Source of the DNA: Moraxellaceae bacterium
GTDB lineage: Bacteria > Pseudomonadota > Gammaproteobacteria > Pseudomonadales > Moraxellaceae
Direction: 5' to 3'
Assembly (NCBI GenBank): GCA_030646295.1
Contig: JAUSND010000016.1
Location: 124,001-188,000 of the forward strand
DNA length: 64,000 nt
A program made the translations under genes and the position numbers. The notes below the pieces were generated by a model that was given only the letters and a program-made list of their open reading frames with translations, made no database searches and had not been told where the DNA came from. The stretch's first letter is position 1, and each line of letters begins with the position of its first letter. Positions 7,722-16,444 of the stretch are shown here, in pieces.

Positions 7722-9443
7722 GTGTATCAGGCAGGGTGGGGCAAGCAGGAAATCGGGATCGTTCCCAAAGGGTATGCCATGCAGGGTTATGGCATGTGGC
7801 AGCATCGTGCCCGTGGTGTGCAAAGTCCGTTGTTTGCCCGTGCGCTATTCCTGCAGGATGAGAAGAATAACTCCCTGATTTTCTGCTGCCTTGATCTGGG
7901 CTATGTCACCCATGCCATGCGCACGGGAGTGTGTACTGCGCTGCGTGAGCATCTGGGCGAAGCCTTTAATGAGGCGGCGCTGGTGCTGACTTGTACCCAC
8001 ACTCACTCGGGGCCTGGTGGCTGCACGCATGACGTGATGTACAACATTGTGACTCCGGGCTTTGTGCCTGAGCATGTGCAGAAGATTGTGGAGGCTGTGG
8101 TTGCGGCCGTTCTGCAGGCCAGGCACGCGGCGGCACCAACGGATATTGCACTGGCCCAGGGGGCATTTGCGGATGATGTACCGGTGGCATGGAACCGCTC
8201 GCTGCAGGCATACAACCGTAATCCGGATGTCACTCCCCGTCGTGTGACAGAAACCCATCTGGCGATTGATCGTGGCATGACGCTGCTGAGCCTGCGTCGT
8301 CATGGCGAGCTGCAGTCCCTGCTGTCGCTGTTTGGTGTGCATGCCACGTGTGTGGGCAGTTCGTTGCTGAAGCATGACGGCGACAACAAGGGCTATGCGG
8401 CAAGCCATGCGGAGAACGCGCTGGAGAAGGCGGGTGTGGCCGGTGCTGTGGCCATTTTTGCCCAGGCCACGGCGGGGGATGTGTCGCCGCATTATCATGG
8501 GCCAGGTGATGTTGCCCGGCGCAAGAAAATCAAGGGAGACGCTGAATACGCCTATGCCGAGCAGAACGGCCGCCACCAGAGTGAGCGTGCCTTGTCGCTG
8601 CTGTCCGCGCAGAACGAGGAAATCATTGGTGGTGATATTGATGCGGTGTTCAGCTATGCGGACTTCACCCGCATCAAGGTTGATCCGGTGTTTGCGAATG
8701 GCAATACCGAAGCATGGACCAGTGAGCCTTGCCATGGTGTTGCCTTTTTTGCGGGCACGCCCGTGGATGGTCCCGGCATGCCACTGCCGCTGGCGGCTCT
8801 CTCAAGGAAAATTGCCGGCGTGTTGAAAAGTCGTCGGCTGAACAATCCCGGCAATTATTCGGCAGAAGATCAGGCGTATTACCGGCGGATTTATGCCGCT
8901 CAGGGTGAAAAAGCCATTCTGCTGGAGACTGACCGCAAGAGCATCATGGGGCAGCCGCTGGACAGTTTCCTGTTGCCGGGTTTTGCGGACCCGCTGGTGG
9001 GTGAGATGAAGCGGCAGGCCAGGCGCGGTGCCATCGGTAACAGCGCCATGGTGCCGACGGTGCTGCCACTGCAGATTGTCACCATTGGTCAGGTGGCGAT
9101 TGTGTGCTGCCCGGGCGAGTTCACCACAACAGCGGGCGAGCGCGTGCGGCAGGTGGTGGCGGAGCGCCTGCAGGGCAGGAGTATCCGGCATGTGCTGATC
9201 TGTACCTACTGCAACGACTACATGGGCTATGTCACGACGAACGAGGAGTATCAGGAGCAGGCCTACGAAGGCGGCCATACCATTTTTGGCCAGTGGACGC
9301 TGGCAGCCTTCCAGACGCGCTTTGTGCAGCTGGCAGGGGAAATGCTGAAGCCAGAGGAGGAGCGGCAGCACGACAGGGTGACCCGGCCGGTGCCTGCGCC
9401 TGCCGGGGAACTGGCCTTGCGCAGCAATCTGGCTGTTCCCTGA
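7722..9443 (+). CDS. Neutral/alkaline ceramidase family hydrolase, apparently cytoplasmic
   Basis: A 573-residue member of the neutral ceramidase family, which cleaves the N-acyl bond of ceramide through a zinc site and a serine. Visible: zinc-type motif CTHTHSGPGG (His93, His95), FGVHATC (His207), GDVSP (252-256, catalytic-type Ser255), PGEFTTTAG and TYCNDYMGYVTTNEEY. Odd: the protein starts with GTG directly at the catalytic domain, with no signal peptide, whereas studied bacterial ceramidases are secreted, and the usual C-terminal immunoglobulin-like domain is short or missing. Substrate might be another N-acyl lipid. It ends before a strong terminator. Confidence 0.85.
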   Translation: MYQAGWGKQEIGIVPKGYAMQGYGMWQHRARGVQSPLFARALFLQDEKNNSLIFCCLDLGYVTHAMRTGVCTALREHLGEAFNEAALVLTCTHTHSGPGGCTHDVMYNIVTPGFVPEHVQKIVEAVVAAVLQARHAAAPTDIALAQGAFADDVPVAWNRSLQAYNRNPDVTPRRVTETHLAIDRGMTLLSLRRHGELQSLLSLFGVHATCVGSSLLKHDGDNKGYAASHAENALEKAGVAGAVAIFAQATAGDVSPHYHGPGDVARRKKIKGDAEYAYAEQNGRHQSERALSLLSAQNEEIIGGDIDAVFSYADFTRIKVDPVFANGNTEAWTSEPCHGVAFFAGTPVDGPGMPLPLAALSRKIAGVLKSRRLNNPGNYSAEDQAYYRRIYAAQGEKAILLETDRKSIMGQPLDSFLLPGFADPLVGEMKRQARRGAIGNSAMVPTVLPLQIVTIGQVAIVCCPGEFTTTAGERVRQVVAERLQGRSIRHVLICTYCNDYMGYVTTNEEYQEQAYEGGHTIFGQWTLAAFQTRFVQLAGEMLKPEEERQHDRVTRPVPAPAGELALRSNLAVP

Positions 9444-9458
9444 TGAATTTCACGCAAT

Positions 9459-9486
9459 AAAAAAGCCGGCTTAAGCCGGCTTTTTT
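9459..9486. terminator. Bidirectional intrinsic terminator (ceramidase / atuH)
   Basis: The perfect 28-bp palindrome AAAAAAGCCGGC-TTAA-GCCGGCTTTTTT sits between two convergent genes and gives a T run in both directions. Confidence 0.95.
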
Positions 9487-9515
9487 ATTGATTGCAGGTT
9501 TGTTGGTGCCAGGTA

Positions 9516-11351
9516 TCAGAAGCGATACTTGCCCTGCTGGATGTTGCTGAAGATTTCCTCGGTCAGCAGGACGTATTCCGATGTGCCCGGCAGCAGCACG
9601 TAGACGGGATCGTCATTGACCTTGGCAGGATCGAAACCTTCCTTCTTCAGGGTGTTCTTCTGGTACTTGAAGGTGCCGGTGGTTTCTACAACCGTCTGTT
9701 CGCGCAGGAACACGGGCACGGCGTAGGCCGGCAGTTCGCGCTTGAGCAGGGCATAGAGGCCTGGCAGGTCCAGCTCGCTGCGCGAGTGTCCTTCGTGCGG
9801 GGTGATGGAGGCCATGCCGGCACGGCCGTTGGTGTTGGGGATTTCGACGCCATACACCACGGCATCCTGAAGGGCCGCGTGGCCGGTCATGATGTTTTCG
9901 ACTTCGGTGGTGGAGACGTTTTCACCCTTCCAGCGGAAAGTGTCGCCGGTACGGTCCACAAACTGGGCGTGACGGAAACCGATGTCGCGCAGCAGGTCGC
10001 CGGTGTTGAAGTAGCGGTCACCCTTCACGAACACGTCACGCAGGATGCAGGCTTCGTTCTTGGCCGGGTCGGTGTAGCCGTCAAAAGGGGTCTTGTCGGT
10101 GATTTCGGCAATCATCAGGCCGGATTCGCCCTTCTTGATCTTCTTCATGAAGCCGTCTTTGCCACGCACCGGCTGCTCGTTTTCCTTGTCGTATTCGACA
10201 ATGGCGTAGGGCAGTGGGCAGAAGCCGACAGTGTTGTCGAAGTTGAAGATGTTGGAGAAGCCGATGTTGCCTTCGGAGGAGGCATACAGCTCAAGCACCT
10301 GCTCGATGCCGAAACGTTCCTTGAACGGTGTCCAGATGCCGGGACGCAGACCGTTACCGAGAATCTTGCGAACCATGTGATCGCGGTCGGTCGGCTTTGG
10401 TGGCAGTTCGTTCAGGTAGCGGCAGAGTTCGCCCACATAACCAATGGCGGTGGCGCGGTATTTGCGGCAATCGTCCCAGAACTCGCGGGCAGAAAACTTG
10501 CGACGCATCGCTACACCGGCACCGCCGGCCAGAGCCGAGCCCCAGCATACGCACATGGCGGTGGCGTGATAGAACGGCAGGGTGACGTATATGACGTCGG
10601 TCTTGCCCAGCTGCATGGTGTAACCGAACGCACCATAGGCCTTCATCCAGCGGCCGTGCGAGAAAATCGCGGCCTTGGGCATGCCGGTGGTGCCGGACGT
10701 GTAAATGTAGAAGAGGCCGTCGTTACGGTAGACCTGATTCGTTGTGGCCGGATTGTAGGTTGGCTGCGAGCTGATCTCGGTTGCCAGATTACGGTAGCCG
10801 GATGGTTCGGTGCCCGGATTTTTCAGTGTGTCGTCATCGGCCAGCCAGAACAGCTTGTTGCTTTCCAGATCCAGATCGCCCAGCACTTCATTGAAGTTGC
10901 CGACCAGCTCGTCACCCACAATCGCCATCTTTGGCTTGACCAGGTTCACGCTGTGCGTGAGTACCTTGCCGATCTGGGAGGTATTCACCATGGCGGAAAT
11001 CACGCCGATCTTGCCAAGGCCGGTCACAATGGCCAGCAGCTCGGGACGGTTTTCCACATACACCGAGACCACGTCGCCCTTCTGCAGGCCCTGGGCCAGG
11101 AAGAAGTGGGCAATGCGGTTGGCCCACTGGTTGAACTGGGTGTAGGTGAGGCGCGTGTCCTTGTAGAGCACGGCGGTGCCATGGGGGTTTTCACGTGTCG
11201 CTTTTTCTACGCACCAGCCAAGGCCGACCGGGGAGGTGGCATCGGTATTGGCGGCCATCTTCAGGCCGATCAGCATCTTGGGGAGCTTGGGCGTGATGGC
11301 AGCGAGCTTGCGGGCAAAGGCGACTGGCGTGATGAGGTCGTGATGGCTCAT
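9516..11351 (-). CDS. atuH: Acyl-CoA synthetase of the atu cluster (FATP type)
   Basis: A 611-residue ANL-superfamily ligase of the FATP/very-long-chain type: AMP-binding P-loop YIYTSGTTGMPKAA, LPFYHATAM, LYASSEGNIGFSN, and C-terminal DRTGDTFRWKGENVSTTEVE. It probably makes the CoA ester of citronellic or geranic acid, or of a later fatty acid. It is the last gene of an array in the same order as P. aeruginosa atuABCDEFGH. It is separated from atuG by 194 bp, so it may have its own promoter. Assignment to AtuH rests on gene order more than on unique residues. Confidence 0.85.
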   Translation of the reverse strand: MSHHDLITPVAFARKLAAITPKLPKMLIGLKMAANTDATSPVGLGWCVEKATRENPHGTAVLYKDTRLTYTQFNQWANRIAHFFLAQGLQKGDVVSVYVENRPELLAIVTGLGKIGVISAMVNTSQIGKVLTHSVNLVKPKMAIVGDELVGNFNEVLGDLDLESNKLFWLADDDTLKNPGTEPSGYRNLATEISSQPTYNPATTNQVYRNDGLFYIYTSGTTGMPKAAIFSHGRWMKAYGAFGYTMQLGKTDVIYVTLPFYHATAMCVCWGSALAGGAGVAMRRKFSAREFWDDCRKYRATAIGYVGELCRYLNELPPKPTDRDHMVRKILGNGLRPGIWTPFKERFGIEQVLELYASSEGNIGFSNIFNFDNTVGFCPLPYAIVEYDKENEQPVRGKDGFMKKIKKGESGLMIAEITDKTPFDGYTDPAKNEACILRDVFVKGDRYFNTGDLLRDIGFRHAQFVDRTGDTFRWKGENVSTTEVENIMTGHAALQDAVVYGVEIPNTNGRAGMASITPHEGHSRSELDLPGLYALLKRELPAYAVPVFLREQTVVETTGTFKYQKNTLKKEGFDPAKVNDDPVYVLLPGTSEYVLLTEEIFSNIQQGKYRF

Positions 11352-11476
11352 GTTTTAATGTGTCCTCGGTGGCCCGCACTGCATGCAGCGGGCTCCGCTG
11401 GCTTGTTTTCAGGGAGTATGACCGGAAGAAGGTGACGAACCGGTCGCAAAAGTGGGCCTAAGGTACCTTCCCACCG

Positions 11477-11524
11477 CCGTGGCATCAAGATATTGACAGT
11501 CCTGATTGCCACGGAGACGGGTTT
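11477..11524. repeat. Inverted repeat in the atuG-atuH gap
   Basis: An 8-bp inverted repeat (CCGTGGCA / TGCCACGG) 32 bp apart lies in the only long gap of the atu operon (11352-11545). In RNA it would form a stem with a long loop; no T run follows in the minus direction. It could be a processing site, an attenuator or an operator for atuH. Confidence 0.35.
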
Positions 11525-11545
11525 TTTGGCCCGGATTGACGGATA

Positions 11546-12376
11546 TCAGTCGAGGAAAAAGTCGCGCTGCAGCTTGTCTTCGTTGCCGGGGATGCAACTG
11601 TAGGAGCTGAGGTCGGTAATGCCGATACGGGCGAGGGCCTGCTCATCGAGCAGGCTCTGGCCGGTCAGCTCGCCACGGGCAGTGACCAGGATGGCGTGGG
11701 CGGCATCTGCCATGACTTCCGGCTTGCGACTGACCTGAACGGCGCCATCGCCGCCCAGATTGACCTCGACCGCTGCGGTGGCGATGTAGGTGGCCGGCCA
11801 CAGGGTGTTGCAGGAGATGCCGTAGTCACGGAATTCCTCGGCCATGCCCAGCGTGAGGATGGTCATGCCGTACTTGGAGACGGTGTAGGGCGAGAAGGGC
11901 TTGAGCCAGTGCGGTGCCATGTTGATGGGGGGCGACAGGCTGAGGATATGCCCCTGGGATGACTGCTTGAGGTAAGGCAGTGCGGCCTGGGCACACAGGA
12001 AGGTGGCGCGGTGGTTCACGCCCTGGATGAGGTCGTACTTCTTGAGCGGGGTGTGCTCGACGCCCATCAGGTTGATGGCACCGGCGTTGTTGATGAGCAT
12101 GTCGATGCCGCCGAAATGTTCTGCGGCCTTGGCCATGGCGGCACGTACCTGGTCTTCTTCACGCACATCCACCTGCAGCGGCAGGGCACGGCCACCGGCG
12201 GCCTCGATTTCTTCCGCCACGCTGAAAATGGTGCCGGGCAACTTGGCATGAGGTTCGGCCGACTTGGCGGCAATGACCACGTTGGCCCCATCACGGGCGG
12301 CACGCAAGGCGATGGCTCGGCCGATTCCACGGCTGCCACCGGTGATGAAGAGGGTTTTACCCTTGAGACTGCTCAT
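11546..12376 (-). CDS. atuG: Short-chain dehydrogenase of the atu cluster
   Basis: A 276-residue SDR with GGSRGIGRAIA nucleotide-binding motif, NNAG, and catalytic SPYTVSKYGM (YxxxK). It resembles the HSDL2/citronellol-dehydrogenase-like group. In the atu system it is assigned to oxidation of citronellol/citronellal or a later hydroxyacyl step. It lies 44 bp after atuF and keeps the Pseudomonas gene order. The C-terminal DLSSYSCIPGNEDKLQRDFFLD is longer than in minimal SDRs. Confidence 0.87.
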   Translation of the reverse strand: MSSLKGKTLFITGGSRGIGRAIALRAARDGANVVIAAKSAEPHAKLPGTIFSVAEEIEAAGGRALPLQVDVREEDQVRAAMAKAAEHFGGIDMLINNAGAINLMGVEHTPLKKYDLIQGVNHRATFLCAQAALPYLKQSSQGHILSLSPPINMAPHWLKPFSPYTVSKYGMTILTLGMAEEFRDYGISCNTLWPATYIATAAVEVNLGGDGAVQVSRKPEVMADAAHAILVTARGELTGQSLLDEQALARIGITDLSSYSCIPGNEDKLQRDFFLD

Positions 12377-12420
12377 GCGTAACTCCTGATCGCGGTGTCG
12401 CTGGTTAATGTGTTGATGCG

Positions 12421-14361
12421 TTATTCGATGACCAGCAGCAGCTGGCGCTTTTTCAATTGCTGCTTCGGGCTGGTGCTGAGTGTTTTTACAACGCCGTCGC
12501 GGTTGGCCTTGAGCTGATGCTCGATTTTCATGGCTTCCATGATGATGAGCGTCTGACCCTTGGTTACCGTGGTGCCTTCTGCCACCAGCACGTCGATTAC
12601 GGCGCCGTCCATGGGGGCGCGTAACTGGCCGTCGCCTTCGCTGTCGGCAGTTGCCGGTGGTGCCTGGGTGACATCCGTGATCTGCAGGTTGCCGTTGGCC
12701 AGATCGAGAAAGAGATTGTTGCCATCGCGCGCAAAGGCGACGCGGCGACGCACGCCATCCATCTCGTAATGCAAGGTGGATTCCTGCAATGCCTGCACCG
12801 TAAGGGCGGAGGTAGTGCCGTTTATTTCCGCTGTGAGCGTCTGGTTACCCAGCATCAGACGAAGTGCGGTTCTGGTCTCGCCGCACTGCAGGATCAGCGG
12901 GGTGGCGCCGGTCAGTCCTGTGTGGAAATGGGCGGGCAGGTCATGCAGGAAAAGGGCAGCGGCCACGAGCAGGGCTTCGCTGTTGGCAAGGGCAGGCTTG
13001 AGGCTGCTGTCATTGCTGAAATGCTGTTCGATGAATGCGGTTGATGTATCGCCGCTGACAAACACGGGGTGACGCAACAGGTTGGCGAGGAACTGCTTGT
13101 TGTGATTGACGCCAAGCAGGATGGTGTCATCCAGTGCGCGGGCCAGCAGACGGGCCGCATCGGTGCGGGTTTTGCCGTAGGCAATCACCTTGGCCACCAT
13201 CGGGTCGTAATGCGGGCTGACTTCGCCGGCCTCACGCATGCCGTGATCAATACGCACGCCGGGCAGGTTGGCGGGCTGCCAGCGCAGTACCTTGCCGGTT
13301 TGCGGCAGGAAATTGGCGCCGGGATCTTCTGCATACAGGCGCACTTCAATGGCAGCGCCGGTCAGCGTGATTTCATGCTGCTGCAATGGCAGCGGTTCGC
13401 CATTGGCGACACGCAATTGCCACTCGACCAGATCCTGGCCGGTGACGAGTTCGGTCACGGGATGTTCCACCTGCAGGCGGGTATTCATTTCCAGAAAGTA
13501 GAAATGGTTGTCCTTGTCGAGCAGGAACTCGACGGTGCCGGCGCCAACATAATTCACGCTTTGGGCGGCAGCGACAGCGGCCTTGCCCATTTTTTCGCGC
13601 AGCTCCGGGGTCATGACGGGGCAGGGCGCTTCTTCAACCACTTTCTGGTGACGACGCTGGATGGAGCAGTCACGTTCGCCTAGATACACGCAGTTGCCGA
13701 GGGTGTCGCCAAAAATCTGGATTTCCACATGACGCGGCGCGATCACGGCTTTTTCCATGATCAGTTCGCTGGAACCAAACGCGTTCTGTGCTTCGGAGCG
13801 TGCGGTCGCCAGTGCGGCGAGCAGGTCTTCACCCTTGTCGACTAGTCGCATGCCACGACCACCACCGCCTGCCGAGGCTTTCACCATGACAGGGAAACCG
13901 ATGCGGGCGGCTTCGTTGACGAAGGAGATGTCGGACTGGTCGGCACCTTCATAGCCAGGCACACAGGGAACGCCGGCCTCGATCATCCTGATCTTGGAAA
14001 TGCGCTTGCTGCCCATGAGCTCGATGGCTTCGGGGGTTGGGCCAATGAAGGTGATGCCATGGTCAATACAGGCCTGGGCAAACTGCTCGTTTTCCGAGAG
14101 GAAACCGTAGCCGGGATGCACGGCATCGGCACCGGTTTTCTTGCAGGCATCGAGAATGGCATCAATGCGCAGATAGGAGTCCGACACCTTGGCCGGGCCT
14201 ATGCAGACGGCTTCGTCAGCTTCCTGCACATGCAGGGCATTGGCATCTGCTTCGGAATACACGGCAACCGTGCGATAGCCGAGCGCGCGCGCGGAGCGCA
14301 TGACACGGCAGGCGATTTCGCCACGGTTTGCCACCAGAACTTTGGTAAATGCCATTTTCAT
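12421..14361 (-). CDS. atuF: Geranyl-CoA carboxylase alpha subunit (biotin carboxylase + BCCP)
   Basis: Residues 1 to about 450 are biotin carboxylase (NRGEIACRVMRSAR, ASAGGGGRGMR ATP grasp, FLEMNTRLQVEHPVTE). The C-terminal BCCP ends with MEAMKIEH, biotinyl-lysine Lys613 of the full frame. With AtuC it carboxylates cis-geranyl-CoA at the methyl branch, the step that unlocks beta-oxidation of acyclic terpenes. ATG at 14361 is chosen over TTG 14364 because AGGA lies just upstream. Homologous to methylcrotonyl-CoA carboxylase LiuD; gene order favours AtuF. Confidence 0.92.
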   Translation of the reverse strand: MKMAFTKVLVANRGEIACRVMRSARALGYRTVAVYSEADANALHVQEADEAVCIGPAKVSDSYLRIDAILDACKKTGADAVHPGYGFLSENEQFAQACIDHGITFIGPTPEAIELMGSKRISKIRMIEAGVPCVPGYEGADQSDISFVNEAARIGFPVMVKASAGGGGRGMRLVDKGEDLLAALATARSEAQNAFGSSELIMEKAVIAPRHVEIQIFGDTLGNCVYLGERDCSIQRRHQKVVEEAPCPVMTPELREKMGKAAVAAAQSVNYVGAGTVEFLLDKDNHFYFLEMNTRLQVEHPVTELVTGQDLVEWQLRVANGEPLPLQQHEITLTGAAIEVRLYAEDPGANFLPQTGKVLRWQPANLPGVRIDHGMREAGEVSPHYDPMVAKVIAYGKTRTDAARLLARALDDTILLGVNHNKQFLANLLRHPVFVSGDTSTAFIEQHFSNDSSLKPALANSEALLVAAALFLHDLPAHFHTGLTGATPLILQCGETRTALRLMLGNQTLTAEINGTTSALTVQALQESTLHYEMDGVRRRVAFARDGNNLFLDLANGNLQITDVTQAPPATADSEGDGQLRAPMDGAVIDVLVAEGTTVTKGQTLIIMEAMKIEHQLKANRDGVVKTLSTSPKQQLKKRQLLLVIE

Positions 14362-14425
14362 CAATTCCTGATCATTCGGCAGATAATGTTGTGCTGCACG
14401 TCATGTTGCTGCTTGTAGCTGCTGG

Positions 14426-15235
14426 TTACTCAGCCCATTTGGCCGGGCGTTTCTGGACAAATGCCATGGTGCCTTCTGCGCCCTCCGGGCCGGCCACGGC
14501 ACGGGCGAACTGCCGGGCGGCGTCGTCCAGCAGGGACTCCAGCGGCTCGTGCCCAACGCGATGCAGCAGGGCTTTGGTGGCACGGTTGGCCAGTGGTGCG
14601 CATTTCTTTACCTGTGCCAGTGTGTCGGCGAGGGCCGTTTCAAGTGCAGCGGTGTCAGCAACAACCTGATGCACAATGCCCAGACGTGCTGCTTCGTTGC
14701 CGTTGAAGCGTGCACCGTGCAGGGCAAGCCGACGTGCCTGTGTCATGCCGATACGCTGCACCACAAACGGGGCAATCTGCGCAGGAATGACGCCCAGCCC
14801 GGTTTCCGGTAAACCGAACTGGGCGCTTTCCGTTGCAATGGCAACGTCAGACACACAGGCCAGACCAAAACCACCACCCAGTACCGCTCCCTCAAGTAAT
14901 GCCACCACCACCTGCGGGGCATGATCGACTTGCGTGATCATGTGACCGAAGGCGCGATTCAACTCGGCATAGACTTCATCATTGCCGCTTTCGGCAGCAC
15001 GCATGCGTGCGCCTGCCATGTCCTTGATGTCGCCACCGGCACAAAAGTGTCCGTTGGTGCCACGCAGAACGACAACGCGAATGGTCTCGCTGTTTTCGAT
15101 GGCCGAGAACACGGCACGCAATTCCTGCGTCATCTGCAGGCTCATGGCATTGCGTGATTCCGGACGGTTGAGCGTGACATGAAGGGCAAAGCCGTCTTCA
15201 CGGAGCTGCAGGGTTTCGGTGGATGGCAGGCTCAT
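14426..15235 (-). CDS. atuE: Isohexenylglutaconyl-CoA hydratase
   Basis: A 269-residue crotonase: oxyanion-hole motif HFCAGGDIKDM and LEGAVLGGGFGLACVSD, with LPETGLGVIPAQIAPFVV. It should hydrate the carboxylated geranyl-CoA product (isohexenylglutaconyl-CoA), before cleavage to acetate and 7-methyl-3-oxo-6-octenoyl-CoA. It starts 3 bp after the atuD stop. Function is assigned from the conserved cluster order; the fold alone only gives the crotonase family. Confidence 0.88.
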   Translation of the reverse strand: MSLPSTETLQLREDGFALHVTLNRPESRNAMSLQMTQELRAVFSAIENSETIRVVVLRGTNGHFCAGGDIKDMAGARMRAAESGNDEVYAELNRAFGHMITQVDHAPQVVVALLEGAVLGGGFGLACVSDVAIATESAQFGLPETGLGVIPAQIAPFVVQRIGMTQARRLALHGARFNGNEAARLGIVHQVVADTAALETALADTLAQVKKCAPLANRATKALLHRVGHEPLESLLDDAARQFARAVAGPEGAEGTMAFVQKRPAKWAE

Positions 15236-15238
15236 GGT

Positions 15239-16405
15239 TTATTCCGCCTTCTTCTTTTTACCGGGCAGGATGTTCATCAGCTTGCAGATGATGCCGAGCA
15301 TGATTTCGTCGGCACCACCACCGATGGAGGCCAGACGGCCATCACGGTAAAGCTGGCCGGCAGGGTTGTCCCACATGAAGCCCATGCCACCCCAGTACTG
15401 CAGGCAGGAATCGGACACTTCGCGGATCAGGCGGCCGGCTTTCAGCTTGGCCATGGAGGCCAGCCGGGTGACGTCTTCACCGGCAATGTGCTGCTCGCAG
15501 GCCTGGTAGCACAGCGCGCGCAGGCATTCGACTTCGGTCATTAGCTCGGCCATGCGGAAATGCACGACCTGGTTGTCAATCAGCGGCTGGCCGAAAGTCT
15601 GGCGCTGGCGGCAGTACTCGATGGTCTTCTCGATCACGGCCTGCATGCCACCGACACCGTTGATGGCACCGAACAGGCGCTCCTCCTGGAACTGCATCAT
15701 CTGCATCATGAAGCCCATGCCTTCGGCACCAATGCGGTTGCGCTGCGGCACGCGCACGTTGTCGAAGAAGACCTGAGCGGTGTCGGAGGAGCGCATGCCC
15801 AGCTTGTCCAGTTTTTCCGAGAAGGTGATGCCCGGGGTCTTGGCCGGCACGACAATCAGCGATTTGTTGAAATGCGGCTTGTCATCGGAGGTGTTGGCCA
15901 GCAGGCAGAAGAAATCAGCCTGGGTGGAGTTGGTGATCCACATCTTGGTGCCGTTGATGATGTAGTCGTCGCCATCTTTCTTGGCCGTGGTCTTGATGGC
16001 GGCGACGTCGGAGCCGGCATGCGGCTCGGATACGGCGATGGCGGCGACATAGTCGCCGGCGATGGCCGGGGCCAGAAACTCGCGGCGCAGCTCGTCAGAG
16101 CCGAAGCGGGCGATGGCCGGGGTGGCCATGTCGGTCTGCACACCGATGGCCAGCGGCACGCCGCCACAGGCGGCGCGGCCAAATTCTTCGGCGACGACCA
16201 TGTTGTAGGAGTAGTCCAGGCCCATGCCGCCGAACTCGACAGGCTTGCAGATGCCGAGCAGGCCGAGGTCGCCGAGCTTCTTGAACAACTCATGGGCAGG
16301 GAAGGGGCCGTTCTCTTCCCACTCCCGGGCGTGGGGATTGATTTCCTTTTCAACAAAGGCACGTGTGGTGCGGCGCAGTTCTTCGTGTTCTTGCGTAAAC
16401 TTCAT
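15239..16405 (-). CDS. atuD: Citronellyl-CoA dehydrogenase (acyl-CoA dehydrogenase)
   Basis: A 388-residue FAD acyl-CoA dehydrogenase: AIAVSEPHAGSDVAAIKTTA, YIINGTKMWITNS, RQTFGQPL and a C-terminal YWGGMGFMWDNPAGQLYRD with GADEIM. In the atu pathway it introduces the double bond that converts citronellyl-CoA to geranyl-CoA. No signal peptide; soluble. It lies between the carboxylase beta and hydratase genes, as in Pseudomonas. Confidence 0.9.
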   Translation of the reverse strand: MKFTQEHEELRRTTRAFVEKEINPHAREWEENGPFPAHELFKKLGDLGLLGICKPVEFGGMGLDYSYNMVVAEEFGRAACGGVPLAIGVQTDMATPAIARFGSDELRREFLAPAIAGDYVAAIAVSEPHAGSDVAAIKTTAKKDGDDYIINGTKMWITNSTQADFFCLLANTSDDKPHFNKSLIVVPAKTPGITFSEKLDKLGMRSSDTAQVFFDNVRVPQRNRIGAEGMGFMMQMMQFQEERLFGAINGVGGMQAVIEKTIEYCRQRQTFGQPLIDNQVVHFRMAELMTEVECLRALCYQACEQHIAGEDVTRLASMAKLKAGRLIREVSDSCLQYWGGMGFMWDNPAGQLYRDGRLASIGGGADEIMLGIICKLMNILPGKKKKAE

Positions 16406-16444
16406 GGTGCTTCTCCGTAAAGTGTTCTGGTGGGTAAATGGCCG

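Noticed and set aside
9492-11435. 647-codon open frame on the plus strand
   Set aside because: Lies antisense to atuH, which has full ligase motifs; long antisense frames are expected from the codon bias of this GC-rich DNA.
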